NCBI RefSeq assembly: GCF_004216855.1
Contig: NZ_SGXT01000011.1
Span: forward strand, 124,001-188,000
Direction: 5' to 3'
DNA from: Microcella alkaliphila
GTDB taxonomy: Bacteria; Actinomycetota; Actinomycetes; Actinomycetales; Microbacteriaceae
DNA: 64,000 nucleotides
Both the position numbers and the translations under genes were made by a program. Positions 34,925 through 41,634 of the stretch are shown here, one piece after another. Numbering within the stretch: position 1 is the first letter of the stretch; every line of letters begins with the position of its first letter. The notes under the pieces were generated by a model, which was not told the DNA's origin, made no database searches, and was given only the letters and a program-made list of their open reading frames with translations.

Positions 34925-36193
34925 TCAGCGGTTGTGATCGACAGCAACGGCGGGCGTGTCCGTGCCTCCGTGGAGGAGGCGGGGGCGGGCGAACACGACC
35001 GCGGCTGTTCCGGCGGCGGCGGCGATGACGAGGAGCGCGATCGCTGCTTCGGTGAGGTTCGCCGCTCCCAGCCATCCTGCGATCGGGTAGGTGATGAGGA
35101 AGCAGGCGTGGGAGAGGGCGAACTGGGCGGTGTAGACGAGGTTCCGATTCGCTGGCGTCGACGCATCCGCGAGCAGCCGCGAGGAGGGCGTGTTCACCAG
35201 CGACGTGCCCATGCCGAGCAGCACCCAGGCACCGAGCAGTACGAACCATCCCGCCCCGTTTGCTGTCGCGACCGCGGTGATCGCGACCGCGGTGATCGCG
35301 ACAGCGACGACTAGGCCGGTGATGATGACGGTCGCGCCGGTGATCATGGTGCGGATCACGCCGAGCTTGCCGACCAGCCAGGGGATGTTCACCGCGACGA
35401 TCAGAGACCCGATCCCGTAGCAGGCCAATGCGAGGGCGAGGGCCTGGTCTCCGAGGCCGAAGACGCCGCGCGCGTAGACGACGGAGTTCACTAGGACGAT
35501 CGCGGTGCCGGCCGCGACGACGATGTTCGTGAGCATCAGGAACCGCAGTGTCGGTGTGCGGGCGAACACCTTCGCCCCGAGCGGGAGCCGCTGCCAGAAC
35601 GGCAGCACCGGCCCGTCGTCAGTGCGGGCGGGCAGCCGGGAGAACAGCACCAGCAGGGCGGAGCAGGTGAAGCCGATCGCGGTGCCGACGAACAGGTTGT
35701 TGTAGGTGATCACCGTCAGCAGGGCTGCGGCGATCGTCGGGCTCAGCAGCGCCTCGAGGTCGTAGGCGAGCCGCGACAGCGACAGCGCCCGGGTGTAGTC
35801 CTCGGGCTCGGGGAGCACCGAGGGGATCAGAGACTGGAACGCTGGGGTGAACGTCGCGGAGGCGGACTGCAGCACGAACACGAGGACGTAGATCTGCCAG
35901 GCATCGGTGACGAACGGCAGCATCAGCGCGATCGCGAGGCGGATCAGGTCCGCGCTGATCAGGACGGCTTTTTTCGGGAGCCGGTCGACGACCGCGGCGA
36001 TCAGCGGGGCGACCCCGACGTAGGCAACCATCTTGATCGTCAACGCCGTGCCGAGAACCGACCCTGCCGCGGCCCCAGCGATGTCGAACGCGAGAAGTCC
36101 CAGGGCGACGGTGAGCAGCCCTGTGCCGAGCAGGGCGATCACCTGAGCTGCGAACAGCTTCGCGTAGGTGGGGTTGCGGAGGACCTGCAGCAT
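34925..36193 (-). CDS. MFS exporter partnered with KmtR-like regulator
   Basis: A 422-aa transporter with about 12 helices. VVDRLPKKAVLISADLIRL is the loop 2-3 MFS motif, and the whole resembles NreB/enterobactin-exporter-type drug and metal efflux proteins. Because it is co-transcribed with a nickel/cobalt-type ArsR sensor (TGATG overlap), metal efflux is the best guess. Residues near 310-325 contain a perfect 15-bp tandem duplication (35266-35295, AVAIT repeated). Last gene of the accessory island. Confidence 0.85.
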   Translation of the reverse strand: MLQVLRNPTYAKLFAAQVIALLGTGLLTVALGLLAFDIAGAAAGSVLGTALTIKMVAYVGVAPLIAAVVDRLPKKAVLISADLIRLAIALMLPFVTDAWQIYVLVFVLQSASATFTPAFQSLIPSVLPEPEDYTRALSLSRLAYDLEALLSPTIAAALLTVITYNNLFVGTAIGFTCSALLVLFSRLPARTDDGPVLPFWQRLPLGAKVFARTPTLRFLMLTNIVVAAGTAIVLVNSVVYARGVFGLGDQALALALACYGIGSLIVAVNIPWLVGKLGVIRTMITGATVIITGLVVAVAITAVAITAVATANGAGWFVLLGAWVLLGMGTSLVNTPSSRLLADASTPANRNLVYTAQFALSHACFLITYPIAGWLGAANLTEAAIALLVIAAAAGTAAVVFARPRLLHGGTDTPAVAVDHNR

Positions 36194-36564
36194 CAGCGCA
36201 CGTCCTCTGGGGTCGGGTGCGCGCCGCGGTGGTGGGCCGGGTCGTTGCTCAGTGTGTGCTGGGCCTGGAAGATCGCGTCCGCGACCAGCTGCCGGGCGTG
36301 CTCGTTCGTTAGCCGGTAGAACACCTTCGTGCCCTCCTGGCGTGTCGACACGATCCGGGCGAGACGCAGCTTCGCCAGGTGCTGTGAGACCGCCGGAGCA
36401 GACTTGTCGACGATGTCCGCGAGATGGTTCACCGACAGCTCCTGATCACGCAGCGCGAGAATGATCCGGATCCGCGTCGCGTCCGCGAGCATCGAGAACA
36501 CCTCGACCGCAAGCTCGACATACTCGCTCTCCGCCGACAACGAACATCTCTTATCTGCATGCAT
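36193..36564 (-). CDS. ArsR/SmtB-family regulator, KmtR-like Ni/Co sensor
   Basis: A 123-aa winged-helix repressor. AVSQHLAKLRLARIVSTR is the recognition region. It aligns along its length with M. tuberculosis KmtR, including VEVFSMLADATR and FYRLTNEHARQLV. KmtR senses Ni/Co with His88, Glu101, His102, His110 and His111; with an offset of one the equivalents here are His89, Gln102, His103, His111 and His112, so four of five ligands are kept. ATG 36564 lies inside a palindrome and has an AT-rich -10 a few bases upstream. Overlaps the MFS gene it probably controls. Confidence 0.9.
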   Translation of the reverse strand: MHADKRCSLSAESEYVELAVEVFSMLADATRIRIILALRDQELSVNHLADIVDKSAPAVSQHLAKLRLARIVSTRQEGTKVFYRLTNEHARQLVADAIFQAQHTLSNDPAHHRGAHPTPEDVR

Positions 36565-36576
36565 ACGCAGATTATT
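36553..36576 (-). promoter_or_regulatory. Operator palindrome and -10 of the KmtR-like gene
   Basis: ATCTGC-N8-GCAGAT (36553-36572) surrounds the ATG at 36562-36564. An AATAAT/TAATCT -10-like element on the minus strand (36569-36576) abuts it. ArsR-family repressors bind such 6-8-6 dyads, so this is a likely autoregulatory site. Confidence 0.65.
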
Positions 36577-36599
36577 GCATAAGAGGGAGTTGTGCCCAC

Positions 36600-38054
36600 T
36601 CAGGGGTGGGGTCGTTTGGCGATGTAGTCGATGAACTGAGCCCCGGCATTGCGTCGGTGTTGCTCTGTGACGGTGTAGCTGTAGTTGAAGGAATCCGCGA
36701 CGATCGGTGCGGGCATTTGGAGGACAAGCTCACGGAGTGCGGCGTTCTTGGCGCCGCGGAGGTCGATGCCGGCATCGCGAAGCAGATTCATCAACGTGCT
36801 CTGGTGGATGGGTTGGCCGGGCCTGCCGCCGGGGAAGAGCCAGGCGTTGTCCCGATGGGCGGAGGTGTTCAGGTTGGGTAGGTCTTCGATGTGCGCGCGG
36901 GCAACGCTCGCGAAGGGCTCAGGGATGCGCAAGGGGTCGTTGGTGAATCGGATGGTGATGCCGGCATCGTTGATGCGGAGCTGGTCGAGCCGCATGCGAG
37001 CGATTCGCGCCAACGGCTGCCCATAGAGCATGAGCAGGAGCGCTGCGGTTTGTTCGAGGGGGCGCAGAGGTGTCGCTGGATCGAGTAGCCGCTGGATGTG
37101 TGCGAGGCGTTGTTGCTGGGTGATCACGGGGGTGGTCTTGGCGAGGCGATAGGGGACTTCGATGACGGGGAGGTGGCCGTGTTGCATGGCCCAGCGGATA
37201 AACCCGCGAGCCAGGCTGCGTGTGGTGGGACCGCCCGTGAGCCAGCCATCGATGTCAGCTTGTCGACAGTTGGCCGGTGCAGTGTGTCGTTCTCGGAGGT
37301 GGGCGAGGAACTCGAGTGCGACGGTGGTGGATTGTTTGGCGGAGAGGAACGTGCCCTTTTTCAGCTGGCCGGTCTCGGCGAGGTGATTCATGCGGTTGAG
37401 GTGAACCCAGCGGCCGTATTGAACGATCAGTCGTCCATCGTCTGGGTGGGCGAGCTCGGCCTTCCGTGCTAGCCAGGATTGGAAGCGTTCGATGTCGAGA
37501 TGGACGGGGGAGAGGAGCCCGTGCTCGACGCAGAGCTCACGGAGGAACGCGACCCGGATCGGGTTCGGATGCTCTGTGAAGGTGCTGTGCTCGAGCGGGA
37601 CTTCGCGCCGAGCAAGCGCCCGGATCAGGGCGACAGCTTCCGCGTTCGTCGTCAGCCAGATCTTCGCGCTGCGGGCGTGCTTCTGGCCCGTCAGGGCATG
37701 AAACAGGGGCTGCAGATGCGGGGCGATCTTCCCGTCGCCGCCGTCGAAGAGGTGGGTGAGATCGTCGGCGAGGCAGCAGTGGGCGCAGAGCCCGACTCGA
37801 ACGTGTTCGTCTTCACGGCCGCAGCGGGTGCAGTGAAAGTCTTTGGGGATCCCTGCGCAATCAGTGCAGGCGGGGGCGTTGCCGAGGAGGCCGGGCAGGA
37901 GCCGGTCGCCGTTGCAACCGGGGCAGGTGCCGTGGATGCGTGTGACACGCTGGTAGCAGCGCCGGCAGATGCGTCCTTCTGGCCAGGTCGTCGCGAACCG
38001 AACTCCGACTCGTTCGCAGCGTGCGCAACTGGCGTCGACTTGATGCCGGCTCAA
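36600..38054 (-). CDS. Multi-zinc-finger protein with recombinase-like C-terminal domain
   Basis: A 484-aa protein. The first ~115 residues carry six CxxC pairs (CARC, CRRC, CPGC, CTDC, CTRC, CAHC), enough for about three zinc ribbons. The rest looks like a tyrosine-recombinase fold: an N-terminal SAM-like segment (about 190-310), then LMLYGQPLARIARMRLDQL and NAALRELVLQMPAPIVADSF in the places of the Arg-I and box-II regions, but no convincing HxxR or terminal Tyr. It probably binds DNA as a partner of the recombinase upstream. TTG 38054 overlaps the HTH gene stop (TTGA). Conserved next to integrases in actinobacteria; role unproven. Confidence 0.65.
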   Translation of the reverse strand: MSRHQVDASCARCERVGVRFATTWPEGRICRRCYQRVTRIHGTCPGCNGDRLLPGLLGNAPACTDCAGIPKDFHCTRCGREDEHVRVGLCAHCCLADDLTHLFDGGDGKIAPHLQPLFHALTGQKHARSAKIWLTTNAEAVALIRALARREVPLEHSTFTEHPNPIRVAFLRELCVEHGLLSPVHLDIERFQSWLARKAELAHPDDGRLIVQYGRWVHLNRMNHLAETGQLKKGTFLSAKQSTTVALEFLAHLRERHTAPANCRQADIDGWLTGGPTTRSLARGFIRWAMQHGHLPVIEVPYRLAKTTPVITQQQRLAHIQRLLDPATPLRPLEQTAALLLMLYGQPLARIARMRLDQLRINDAGITIRFTNDPLRIPEPFASVARAHIEDLPNLNTSAHRDNAWLFPGGRPGQPIHQSTLMNLLRDAGIDLRGAKNAALRELVLQMPAPIVADSFNYSYTVTEQHRRNAGAQFIDYIAKRPHP

Positions 38055-38389
38055 CTGGGTCGATGAATCCGCGCCCGCGCGGGCCGGATTCCGTCGGTGC
38101 GGGCGAGAGCGGCCGTATCCGTTGTTCCGGTGGCGCGGGTGCGGGACGCGGTGGCCGTGACCGTGACGGGCACGAGTTCCTCGAAGTCGCAATCGAGGGT
38201 GTCGAGGATCGCGCCGAGCAAGGTGAGGTTGATCCGCTCGGGTATGCCGCTGAGGAGTCGATAGAGCTGCGAGTCCGAGAGCGTGATGCCGCGGTCGGCG
38301 AGGTGGGGGATGAGATCGGAGATGGTGTTCATCCCGCGGGCGGCCATGAGCTCCCGGAGCCGCCAACCATGCTCAACGCGTCGAATCAT
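38051..38389 (-). CDS. Small Cro/C1-type HTH protein of the recombinase module
   Basis: A 112-aa protein. Residues about 9-72 form a HTH_26/Xre domain (RELMAARGMNTISDLIPHL, SDSQLYRLLSG, ILDTLDCDFEELV); the remaining tail is Thr/Arg-rich and probably disordered. ATG 38389 has AGGAG upstream, formed by the end of the recombinase frame. It sits between recombinase and zinc-finger genes and overlaps the latter, so it is likely the module's regulator or directionality factor; the palindromes at 39511-39559 are candidate targets. Confidence 0.82.
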   Translation of the reverse strand: MIRRVEHGWRLRELMAARGMNTISDLIPHLADRGITLSDSQLYRLLSGIPERINLTLLGAILDTLDCDFEELVPVTVTATASRTRATGTTDTAALARTDGIRPARARIHRPS

Positions 38390-38395
38390 GAAGTA

Positions 38396-39519
38396 TCACT
38401 CCTGTGTGGTGAGGGCTTGCGCGGCCATGCGGGCGATCGCGTCGTCGACGACGCGGGCTCGGTAGTCAGGGGAGAGGCCGGTGTAGATGGAGGTCGTGGA
38501 AGCGTGCTCGTGGCCGACCTGCTGCTGGATGAAGAACGCGTCGTAGCCGTCTTCGACCAGGTGAGTGACGTAGGAGCGGCGCAGTGAGTGGAAGTCGAGA
38601 TCATCGGTCAAGCCGGCCTCGCGTTTGACCTCCGCGAATGCCCGGCTGATCTGCCCGGCGGTGATGATCTGGTTTCCGCGCTCGCTCGGCCAAAGGCCCG
38701 TCGATCCGGACGGGGCATAGAGCGGACGGATCTCTTCGCGCCATTGCCGCAGGCAATCAACCGCCCAGGAGAACTCGGGCAGAGTCAGAACCGTGCGTCG
38801 TTTCGGGGGAGAGCCTTTCATCGCCTTCCCGAACCGGACGTAGATGATGCCGGCGTCGCCGAACTGGCGTGCGCGGGGATTGGATGCGAGGTCGACCAGA
38901 TCCAGCTGGCGAACCTCGTTTCGACGTAGCCCCCATGCATAGGCTCCTTCATTAGCGTCGCGATCCGGAACGCCGGCAGCCAGCCCTTCACACCAGAACG
39001 ACGGATCCGGAGGACGCGCTCGTCAGCGCAGTCAAAGAGATCCTCCAGCTCGTCACGGGTGTAGGGGCGCTTGCCCGGCTCAGCGATCGACTCTGCCGCG
39101 TGCCGCGCCGTGTTCCAATCGTGGAATACCTGCGCGGGGTGATCACCGAAACGCTCCCAGCACTGCTCACTCCACCCATACGCAGGGTCCGTCAAGTACT
39201 CCAGGAACATGCGCAGCGCGTTCTGATAGCCCAGCACCATCGACCGCGATGCGCCACGAACACCGCGCAGCTCCATGAAGAACTTATCGACCAGCCCCGC
39301 CGACCAAGACCACGGGTAGGAGTCCGCGAATGCACGAAACCGTAGGACGATCGACCGGCGAGCGTCCACTGTCGATGGGGCAAGGTTTCGAGCGAACTGC
39401 TGAGCCCGCCACCCATTCAGCATCGCCAACCAGACGTTCTCGGGCTCGTTCAAGACCGCCGAACCGGACCGCAGATAGGCCGGAACCGCGCCTGGGGCCA
39501 CCCCATCACTCTTTCGCAT
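38396..39519 (-). pseudogene. Tyrosine recombinase/integrase, frameshifted
   Basis: Two frames together spell one integrase. The first (39519 to about 38945) has the SAM-like DNA-binding domain (NLAPSTVDARRSIVLRFRAF) and runs into the catalytic domain up to LMKE, then shifts and stops at 38818. The second continues YAWGLRRNEVRQLDL (Arg-I), FHSLRRSYVTHLVEDGY (HxxR), VGHEHASTTSIYTGL (His and nucleophilic Tyr). One missing base near 38941-38950 (reverse of AAGGAGCCTATG) restores the frame. ATG 38821 could restart translation, but that product lacks Arg-I. ATG 39519 lies in a palindrome. Either inactive, or a sequencing error or frameshifting hides an intact gene. Confidence 0.8.
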
Positions 39520-39559
39520 AATATGCGAAAGTATCGCGTTAACTGCGAATCGTTCGCAG
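39511..39559. promoter_or_regulatory. Two nested palindromes at the recombinase start
   Basis: CTTTCGCATA-A-TATGCGAAAG (39511-39531) is a perfect 21-bp dyad covering the recombinase ATG. CTGCGAA-TCG-TTCGCAG (39543-39559) is a second perfect dyad 11 bp away. Both share the half-site TTCGCA, giving four copies in 49 bp. This is an operator for the module's HTH protein or a recombination site. Confidence 0.7.
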
Positions 39560-39761
39560 GTGCCGCATAGAAACGCCTGATCAGAGAGGCAGTGACCCCA
39601 CGGATCAGCGCACCAAATCAACGCTCACCGCCGCCCGAGTCTCACCGTGCGCGTCACTCACCTCAGGCCAACCAAGGGGAGTCGTGCCAGGTGTCGTATT
39701 CGCATCCAGCGAGGATAGGCCAGCTTCGTTCTGACATAATGGTGATTATCGGATAACAGTC
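39560..39761. other. Intergenic right flank of accessory island
   Basis: No gene is supported. A short palindrome TTATC-G-GATAA lies at 39745-39755 in an AT-rich patch (GACATAATGGTGATTATCGG), unlike the surrounding GC level. It may mark the right junction of the island; the sequence alone does not prove it. Confidence 0.35.
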
Positions 39762-40142
39762 CTACGTGGAGATGCGCACCATTCGGGCCTCGAGAAACGT
39801 CGGCACCCGGTCGTCGGGCTTGACCGTTCCGTCGAACCGGAATCCGTTGCGGCGGTAGAACGCCTGAGCGCGCGGGTTGCGCTTTGCCACCCACAGAACC
39901 GTGTCGTCCTCGGCGGTGACCACAGCATCCAGCAATTGCTGGCCAATACCGGTCCCGTGATGACCAGCGAGCACGTACAGCGTGTACAGCTGACGCTCGG
40001 CACCCGTCGCCCGGTCGGACGCATCGAGCGGTAGCCCGGACGATGCGAATCCGACGATCGCGGCGTCACGTTCCGCCACGGCGATGCGCTGCGTCGGAGC
40101 CGAGGCGTCACCAGCAGTGGCCGTGCGCACGTCGTACGTCAC
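39762..40142 (-). CDS. GNAT-family N-acetyltransferase with internal deletion
   Basis: A 126-aa protein. The acetyl-CoA core is intact: RQLYTLYVLAGHHGTGIGQQLL (motif A, Gly-rich loop) and NPRAQAFYRRNGFRFDGTV (motif B). The usual 50-60 residues of helices 1-2 between strand 1 (VTYDVRTATAGDA) and strand 2 (RIAVAERDAAIVGFA) are missing, so only about a dozen residues separate them. GTG 40142 overlaps the preceding gene's stop (GTGA). Activity is doubtful; it may be a decaying gene at the island edge. Confidence 0.75.
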   Translation of the reverse strand: MTYDVRTATAGDASAPTQRIAVAERDAAIVGFASSGLPLDASDRATGAERQLYTLYVLAGHHGTGIGQQLLDAVVTAEDDTVLWVAKRNPRAQAFYRRNGFRFDGTVKPDDRVPTFLEARMVRIST

Positions 40143-40426
40143 CGCCGCTCGCTCGTGTTCGTGGGAACAAGCAGTCGATCTCGCGTGTGCGGACGGCCGA
40201 TCAGGAACCACAGCAGCGGTCCGACAACCTGCAGAAAGACGACCAAGAGCAACCAGCCGACGAGGGCAAGACTCGGGAGTCCGTCGCGGTGCCGGGAAAT
40301 AGACACGATCGCGCAGACGAGCGGTATGACCACAATGAGGGCGGCCATCGACCAGACGGCGTCATAGAGCGGCGGAAGCACTAGCTCTGCACCGGCAACG
40401 GGCGGCTGGAACTCGATGACGCTCAT
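40139..40426 (-). CDS. PLDc_N-domain two-helix membrane protein
   Basis: A 95-aa protein with two hydrophobic helices (about 22-44 and 52-72). The end of the second, VVGPLLWFLIGRP, is the PLDc_N (phospholipase D N-terminal anchor) signature, here without any catalytic domain. ATG 40426 overlaps the lipoprotein stop (ATGA) and its own stop overlaps the GNAT start, so the genes are coupled. Resembles immunity/anchor proteins in general form only; function unknown. Confidence 0.8.
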   Translation of the reverse strand: MSVIEFQPPVAGAELVLPPLYDAVWSMAALIVVIPLVCAIVSISRHRDGLPSLALVGWLLLVVFLQVVGPLLWFLIGRPHTRDRLLVPTNTSERR

Positions 40427-41199
40427 CCGCCAAACTCCGCCATGTAGTAAACCGCCGTGTGGTTGCGGCTGCACGCGGTGTGGACGGTGGTGACCGCGTC
40501 GTACGCGCTATCGAGTGCCATGCCGACGTCTCCCCCGAGTGTTGCGCGCACGTCGGCAAACGCGTCCTTCAGCTCGGATTCCGCGGAGGCGACGAGGACG
40601 TCGAGGTCAGCGGTGGCGAGCGCGATGCGTTGGCTCCATTCGTCTTCATCTACGGCGTTGTAGTAGCGGTAGCCGTGATCCGCGTTCGACAGGGCGCTCA
40701 CGATGGGAACGAACGCAGCGCAGTCCGCGCCGATCGACGCGTCAGACAGGAACGGCATCGGCGAGAACGCCGGCGTCACTGTCCACGATGCCTCGTCGTG
40801 GACGAAGATGCGCAGGGTCGAGCGGAATGACTCGGTGATGGGCCAGACGAATTCGCTGGTGGAGGAGCATTCGCCGCGGTGCGAACCCGCCGTAGCCTCC
40901 CACATCTCGCCGAACTGAACCGCGAACTCGCCGGGGCCCTCGCAGTCAAACTCGATGTGGAACGAGTTCGATCCTTCGGGAATGTCGAGCATGATCGGCT
41001 TCTCAAGCGTCGGCCCCACGCCGGTCAGCACGGGCGGCGTCGCGTCGATGATTTCGAGGATGGGCGCCTCGCCCGCCGGCTCGGACTCGGCGGTTTCCAC
41101 TCCCCCGGCGCACGCCGTCACGACGAGTGCTGCCGCAGCGACAGTGGATGCGACAGCGACGCGTCGATGCTGAGCAGCAGCCAGGAAAAGTGTGAGCAT
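40423..41199 (-). CDS. Predicted lipoprotein, unknown function
   Basis: A 258-aa secreted protein. The signal peptide (MLTLFLAAAQHRRVAVAST then a hydrophobic run) ends in the lipobox VTAC at residues 27-30. The mature part is acidic with four Cys (CEG, GECSS, ADCAAF, TACSRN) that could form two disulphides, and a helical C-terminal half (about 165-250). No known family. ATG 41199 has TAGAGT six bases upstream. First of a coupled run: lipoprotein, PLDc_N protein, GNAT. Confidence 0.8.
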   Translation of the reverse strand: MLTLFLAAAQHRRVAVASTVAAAALVVTACAGGVETAESEPAGEAPILEIIDATPPVLTGVGPTLEKPIMLDIPEGSNSFHIEFDCEGPGEFAVQFGEMWEATAGSHRGECSSTSEFVWPITESFRSTLRIFVHDEASWTVTPAFSPMPFLSDASIGADCAAFVPIVSALSNADHGYRYYNAVDEDEWSQRIALATADLDVLVASAESELKDAFADVRATLGGDVGMALDSAYDAVTTVHTACSRNHTAVYYMAEFGG

Positions 41200-41208
41200 G
41201 CCCCGACT

Positions 41209-41415
41209 CTAAGGGTAGTCGTCGTCGGTGACCAGACCTTTCTCCCCCGACACGCCGTACCGGCGAACCGCCGGTTTCCCCCACACAAACCAGCTGAGTG
41301 CGCCAATTGGCCCAGCGATGATGACGATGGCGACCCACGCCATGAGCGTCGAGTCGAAAAACGGCGGGATGCTCGCCACGGCGAGTTCCGTGTCGTAGCT
41401 CCCCGGCGCATCCAT
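41209..41415 (-). CDS. 68-aa membrane protein, PLDc_N-like
   Basis: One or two hydrophobic segments (LMAWVAIVIIAGPIGALSWFVWGKP) and a short polar tail. The GPIGALSWFVWGKP end resembles the PLDc_N signature of the gene two positions downstream. No ribosome site at ATG 41415 and no family assignment, but it is on the same strand 9 bp before the lipoprotein gene. Moderate support. Confidence 0.55.
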   Translation of the reverse strand: MDAPGSYDTELAVASIPPFFDSTLMAWVAIVIIAGPIGALSWFVWGKPAVRRYGVSGEKGLVTDDDYP

Positions 41416-41497
41416 GACGCGATTTCAGCGCGTCACGCCGAAAAGTACCCGCGTGCCGATTGGCACAGGAACCCCCCGGTGTGCTCTACTTGCGCGC

Positions 41498-41625
41498 GGA
41501 GGGGAGTATCCCCGCACTCGACGTCCCCTCGTCACCACGGTTCGCAATCGGACCCGGGGCCACGGACCGGTTCGCCGGTTGGGAGAGACCTCCTGATCAT
41601 CACCCGTGTGTCGGGTGGTCAGGAG
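41498..41625 (+). promoter_or_regulatory. Manganese (yybP-ykoY) riboswitch with expression platform
   Basis: Aptamer 41498-41593: the L1/L3 signatures are GGAGGGGAGTATCC and TGGGAGAGACCTCC, closed by GGAGG (41498-41502) with CCTCC (41589-41593). Downstream CTCCTGA (41590-41596) can instead pair with TCAGGAG (41619-41625), supported by CACCCG/CGGGTG, which hides the AGGAG ribosome site of the TerC gene. The two pairings share 41590-41593, so Mn2+ binding should free the ribosome site: an ON switch acting on translation. Confidence 0.88.
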
Positions 41626-41634
41626 AGAAGCACC

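Noticed and set aside
34780-35028. 82-codon plus-strand frame at the island's left flank
   Set aside because: No ribosome site, overlaps the MFS gene end antisense, and has no family match.
38396-38821. 141-codon C-terminal recombinase frame as an independent gene
   Set aside because: It is the second half of the frameshifted integrase and lacks the first catalytic Arg, so it is treated as part of the pseudogene.
34704-39761. Terminal inverted repeats or target duplications for the island
   Set aside because: Both flanks were compared by eye; no matching ends were found, so the element limits remain unproven.
39658-39894. 78-codon minus-strand frame over the GNAT end
   Set aside because: Overlaps GNAT in another frame with no start signal.
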